A DNA stretch of 24,931 nt from Cetobacterium sp. UBA6069 (GTDB lineage Bacteria > Fusobacteriota > Fusobacteriia > Fusobacteriales > Fusobacteriaceae), in assembly GCA_002428805.1 (NCBI GenBank), contig DIXX01000069.1:1-24931 (forward strand), written 5' to 3'. Below are positions 21,986 through 24,931 of this stretch, piece by piece. How positions within the stretch are numbered: position 1 is the stretch's first letter; the number at the start of each line of letters is the position of its first letter. Made by a program: the position numbers and the translations under genes. Under the pieces are notes generated by a model. It made no database searches. It was not told the DNA's origin and was given only the letters and a program-made list of their open reading frames with translations.

Positions 21986-22951
21986 ATGAGAAAAATAGTT
22001 ACTTTTGTTATGTCAATGATGTTAGCAATTGGATTATTTGCAGCAAAGCCGCTTAGAGTGGGAATAGTTCTTTCTACAGGTGGTTTAGGAGACAAGTCGT
22101 TTAACGATGCTGCTTACAGAGGATTAGAGCAAGCACAAAAAGATTTAGGGATTGAATTTAAATATGTAGAGCCAGCTTCACCTGCTGAGGATGAAGAGTT
22201 TTTAAGAGAGTATGCAGAAGCTGGATATGATTTAATAATAGCTACTGGATTCCAAATGACAGAATCAGCTAGAACTGTAGCTGCAGATTATCAAGATGTA
22301 AAGTTCTTAATGATTGATGATGTTGTTGATTTACCAAACGTTAAATCTTTAGTTTTCAAAGAGGAAGAGGGATCTTTCTTAGTTGGAGTTATAGCTGGAT
22401 TAATGACAAAAAATAATGCAGTTGGATTTGTTGGAGGAATGGAAAATCCTTTAATCAAAAAATTCGAAGTTGGATTTAAGCAAGGTGCGGAGTATGTAAA
22501 CCCTGGAGTTAAGTTCTTCTCTGTTTACACAACAGGACCAAATCCATTTAACGATCCGGTTAGAGGAAAAGAAAATGCTATTTCTGAAATAAACCAAGGT
22601 GCAGATGTAATATATCATGCAGCTGGTGGAACAGGAATGGGAGTTATCGCTGCAGCAAAAGAAAAGGGAGTTTTTGCTATTGGAGTTGACTCAAATCAAG
22701 ATGGTGTAGCACCTGGAACAGTTTTAACATCTATGTTAAAAAATGTTGATGTTGGAGTTTATGATACAGTTAAAGCTTTAACAAATAAGGAGTTTGTATC
22801 AGGATTATCTGTTTACGGAGCAAAAGAAAACGGAGTTGGAGTAACTGAGTTTGAATTTACAAAAGAGATTATCGGTGCTGAAAAACTTCAAAAGTTTGAA
22901 GAGATTAAGGCTAAGTTAATGGCTGGAGAGATTAAAGTTAGTGATAAATAA
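21986..22951 (+). CDS. BMP-family (PnrA/TmpC-like) nucleoside-binding protein
   Basis: 321 aa periplasmic substrate-binding protein of an ABC transporter. The signal peptide occupies about residues 1-20 (hydrophobic core, cleavage near FAA). There is no lipobox Cys, so it is probably a soluble periplasmic protein rather than a lipoprotein as in Gram-positives and spirochaetes. Family blocks are visible: GGLGDKSFNDAAYRGLEQA with the substrate-contacting D/F residues, DLIIATGFQMTES, and YHAAGGTGMGVIAAAKEKG, then IGVDSNQDG. Homologues bind purine nucleosides. The next two genes degrade nucleosides, which supports that substrate. Permease and ATPase genes are not seen in the window. AGGAGG ribosome site. 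Confidence 0.9.
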   Translation: MRKIVTFVMSMMLAIGLFAAKPLRVGIVLSTGGLGDKSFNDAAYRGLEQAQKDLGIEFKYVEPASPAEDEEFLREYAEAGYDLIIATGFQMTESARTVAADYQDVKFLMIDDVVDLPNVKSLVFKEEEGSFLVGVIAGLMTKNNAVGFVGGMENPLIKKFEVGFKQGAEYVNPGVKFFSVYTTGPNPFNDPVRGKENAISEINQGADVIYHAAGGTGMGVIAAAKEKGVFAIGVDSNQDGVAPGTVLTSMLKNVDVGVYDTVKALTNKEFVSGLSVYGAKENGVGVTEFEFTKEIIGAEKLQKFEEIKAKLMAGEIKVSDK

Positions 22952-22956
22952 TAAAA

Positions 22957-22984
22957 GGGGGCTGATCAATTTGATCAGCCTTTT
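22957..22984 (+). terminator. Hairpin between the binding-protein gene and deoB, probably a leaky terminator
   Basis: GGCTGATC (22960-22967) pairs with GATCAGCC (22973-22980) around AATTT and is followed by only four T and then GTT. The short T-run suggests partial termination, which would give more binding protein than DeoB and DeoD from one promoter. No clear new promoter is seen in the 62-bp gap. Confidence 0.65.
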
Positions 22985-23013
22985 GTTACCTTATAGAAAA
23001 GGAGTGAGTTCAT

Positions 23014-24195
23014 ATGGAAAAATTGGATAGAGTTACACTGATTGTTTTAGATAGTGCAGGAATAGGTGCACTACCGGATGCGAAAGAGTTTGGAGATGAA
23101 GGAACAAATACATTAGGTAATATTGCACTTACAACAGGTGGATTAAATCTTCCGAATATGGAAAAATTAGGATTAGGAAATATAGCTGAAATTTTAGGTG
23201 TAGATTCTATAGAAAATCCGACAGGAGCTTTTGGAAAAGCGTTAGAGCTATCAAAGGGAAAGGATACAACGACAGGGCACTGGGAGATTGCTGGTATAGT
23301 TCAAGAAAAAGCGTTTCCTACGTATGCAAACGGATTCCCAAAAGAGACAATAGAAGCTTTAGAAAAAGCTACTGGAAGAAAAGTTTTGTGTAATCTTCCA
23401 TATTCAGGAACAGAAGTGTTAGATGTTTACGGAGAGGAACAGTTAGCTTCAGGAGCTTGGATCGTTTATACATCAGCTGATCCAGTACTTCAAATAGCTG
23501 CAAATGAAGAGTTAATATCTTTAGAAGAACTTTATGATGCATGTAAAAAAGCTTTAGAAATTTGTAGTGAATTATCACCAGTAGCAAGAGTAATAGCAAG
23601 ACCATTTGTAGGGAAAAAAGCTGGAGAGTTTTCAAGAACATCAAATAGACATGATTATTCTGTAGAGCCGCCAAAAGAGAGTATGCTAGATAGAGTAAAA
23701 AATAATGGATTAGAGGTTATTGGGATAGGAAAAACTAGTGATATATTTGCTGGTGTAGGACTAACTAGAAGTAGAGGTACGAATAAAGATAATCTTGACG
23801 GAATATTAAAAACGATAGATGAAATGAAAAAAGATAGTAAAGGATTAATTTTTACAAATCTTGTAGATTTTGATATGAAGTTTGGTCATAGAAGAGACCC
23901 TAAGGGGTATAAATTAGCGTTAGAAGAGTTCGATAACTATCTTCCTGAAATTATAGAAAATTTAAAAGAGAATGAACTTTTAATTTTAACGGCTGACCAC
24001 GGATGTGATCCAACTTATAAAGGAAGCGATCATACTAGAGAGTATATTCCTGTGATAGCTTATGGAAAAAATATGAAGCAAGGTGTAGATTTAAAAATTC
24101 TTGAAGGGTTTTCAACGATAGCAGCAACAGTAGAGGATTTTTTATTAGGTAGAACTGATTTAAAAGGAAGTTTTGCTGAGAGCATATCAAAATAA
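23014..24195 (+). CDS. deoB: Phosphopentomutase
   Basis: 393 aa, family length. It interconverts (deoxy)ribose 1-phosphate and 5-phosphate in nucleoside salvage. It belongs to the alkaline-phosphatase superfamily with two Mn2+ sites: D13 in VLDSAGIGALPDA, the phosphorylated T85 in KDTTTGHWEIAG, NRHDYSVEPP, NLVDFDMKFGHRRD, and TADHGCDPTYKGSDHTREY. AAAGGAGTG ribosome site before the ATG. It sits between the nucleoside-binding protein and deoD (31 bp apart), and with DeoD converts purine nucleosides to base plus pentose 5-phosphate. Confidence 0.98.
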   Translation: MEKLDRVTLIVLDSAGIGALPDAKEFGDEGTNTLGNIALTTGGLNLPNMEKLGLGNIAEILGVDSIENPTGAFGKALELSKGKDTTTGHWEIAGIVQEKAFPTYANGFPKETIEALEKATGRKVLCNLPYSGTEVLDVYGEEQLASGAWIVYTSADPVLQIAANEELISLEELYDACKKALEICSELSPVARVIARPFVGKKAGEFSRTSNRHDYSVEPPKESMLDRVKNNGLEVIGIGKTSDIFAGVGLTRSRGTNKDNLDGILKTIDEMKKDSKGLIFTNLVDFDMKFGHRRDPKGYKLALEEFDNYLPEIIENLKENELLILTADHGCDPTYKGSDHTREYIPVIAYGKNMKQGVDLKILEGFSTIAATVEDFLLGRTDLKGSFAESISK

Positions 24196-24226
24196 AGAGT
24201 AATATAAAATATATTAGGAGGAAATT

Positions 24227-24925
24227 ATGAGCGTACATATAGGAGCAAAAAAAGGAGAAATAGCAGAAACAGTATTGTTACCAGGAGATCCGCTTAGAGC
24301 AAAATGGATAGCTGAAACTTTTTTAGAAGATGTAGTTTGTTATAATGAAGTAAGAGGAATGTATGGGTATACAGGAACTTATAAAGGTAAAAAAATATCG
24401 GTGCAAGGAACAGGGATGGGAGTTCCATCAATTTCAATATATGTAAATGAATTGATTAGAGAGTATGGAGTTAAAAATCTTATTAGAGTTGGAACAGCTG
24501 GATCTTATAGAGAGGATGTAAAAGTTAGAGATGTAATTTTAGCTATGTCATCTTCAACAACATCTGGAATGAACAGACTTAGATTTGGTGGAGCAGATTA
24601 TGCACCAACAGCAGATTTTGGATTATTTATGAATGCAGCAGCAGCAGCAGCAAAAAAAGGTATACCTGTTAAAGGTGGAAATGTTTTAACTGCAGATGAG
24701 TTCTATGGAGATAATTTTGAATCATATAAAAAATGGGCAGAATTCGGTGTTTTATGTGTTGAGATGGAAACAGCAGCACTTTACACAATCGCAGCAAAAT
24801 ATAATGCTAAAGCATTAACGATTTTAACGATTTCAGATTCGTTAGTTACAGGAGAGGAAACAACATCTCAAGAAAGACAGACGACATTAAAAGATATGAT
24901 AGAAATCGCTTTAGAAAGTATTTAG
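24227..24925 (+). CDS. deoD: Purine-nucleoside phosphorylase, DeoD (hexameric) type
   Basis: 232 aa, complete, with the stop 6 bp before the window end. It splits purine (deoxy)nucleosides with phosphate to free base and pentose 1-phosphate. Conserved blocks are [20 protein letters not shown]24-type phosphate contact in [38 protein letters not shown] for ribose binding, and [11 protein letters not shown], where the Asp protonates the base. This is the NP-I family of E. coli DeoD, not the trimeric PunA type. AGGAGG ribosome site 7 nt before the ATG. It follows deoB in one operon that may continue beyond the window. Confidence 0.98.
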   Translation: MSVHIGAKKGEIAETVLLPGDPLRAKWIAETFLEDVVCYNEVRGMYGYTGTYKGKKISVQGTGMGVPSISIYVNELIREYGVKNLIRVGTAGSYREDVKVRDVILAMSSSTTSGMNRLRFGGADYAPTADFGLFMNAAAAAAKKGIPVKGGNVLTADEFYGDNFESYKKWAEFGVLCVEMETAALYTIAAKYNAKALTILTISDSLVTGEETTSQERQTTLKDMIEIALESI

Positions 24926-24931
24926 GAGTAA

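Noticed and set aside
1..24931. Mobile elements, CRISPR arrays, tRNA/rRNA genes, defence or biosynthetic islands
   Set aside because: No transposase, integrase, direct-repeat arrays, clover-leaf sequences or foreign-looking gene blocks were seen; gene content is conserved housekeeping throughout.

Overview
The window is a compact, AT-rich stretch (roughly one third G+C by eye) of a bacterial core chromosome. An outer-membrane beta-barrel protein with a signal peptide and C-terminal Trp points to a double-membrane cell. AGA-rich codon use, diadenylate cyclase DisA, a CsoR-type repressor and Firmicute-like gene order (fab genes running into rnc, radA next to disA) suggest a low-G+C lineage. Together these fit Fusobacteriota (Fusobacterium / Cetobacterium / Ilyobacter relatives). 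This is inference from gene content; the genus cannot be fixed without a search.

Layout. 1-120: two terminators, one for an upstream gene outside the window and one for the outer-membrane protein gene on the minus strand (121-876). Everything after that is on the plus strand. 1064-4461: rRNA/DNA housekeeping run (RluD-type pseudouridine synthase, RNase HII, YraN, a small Zn-ribbon protein, ComF, an unrecognised acidic protein). 4575-6877: glycolysis pair tpiA-gpmI. 6878-7208: promoter, lysine riboswitch and intrinsic terminator controlling an NhaC-family transporter (7209-8693), a probable lysine transporter. 8799-9893: ychF. 9984-16115: yceD-rpmF-plsX-fabH-fabD-acpP-fabF-rnc, the fatty-acid initiation/elongation cluster, without fabG and with several internal promoters. 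16102-21526: tightly packed, partly overlapping genes for a radical SAM protein, RNase G, CoaD, RadA and DisA, ending in a strong terminator. 21623-21910: a Cu(I)-type CsoR repressor with its own palindromic operator. 21986-24925: nucleoside uptake and salvage (BMP-family binding protein, DeoB, DeoD).

How the parts work together: PlsX, FabH, FabD, ACP and FabF supply acyl chains, and CoaD makes the CoA needed for the ACP arm. RNase III and RNase G process RNA next to ribosomal protein L32. RadA and DisA link recombination to c-di-AMP. The BMP protein would bind nucleosides that DeoD and DeoB convert to bases and pentose 5-phosphates.

I see no phage, transposon, CRISPR array, tRNA, rRNA or defence island, and no convincing novel multi-gene system. 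The most informative non-coding element is the lysine riboswitch. The most open items are the unknown 196-aa protein, the lone CsoR gene with operator, the inverted repeat over the fatty-acid promoter, and the repeat linker of the outer-membrane protein.
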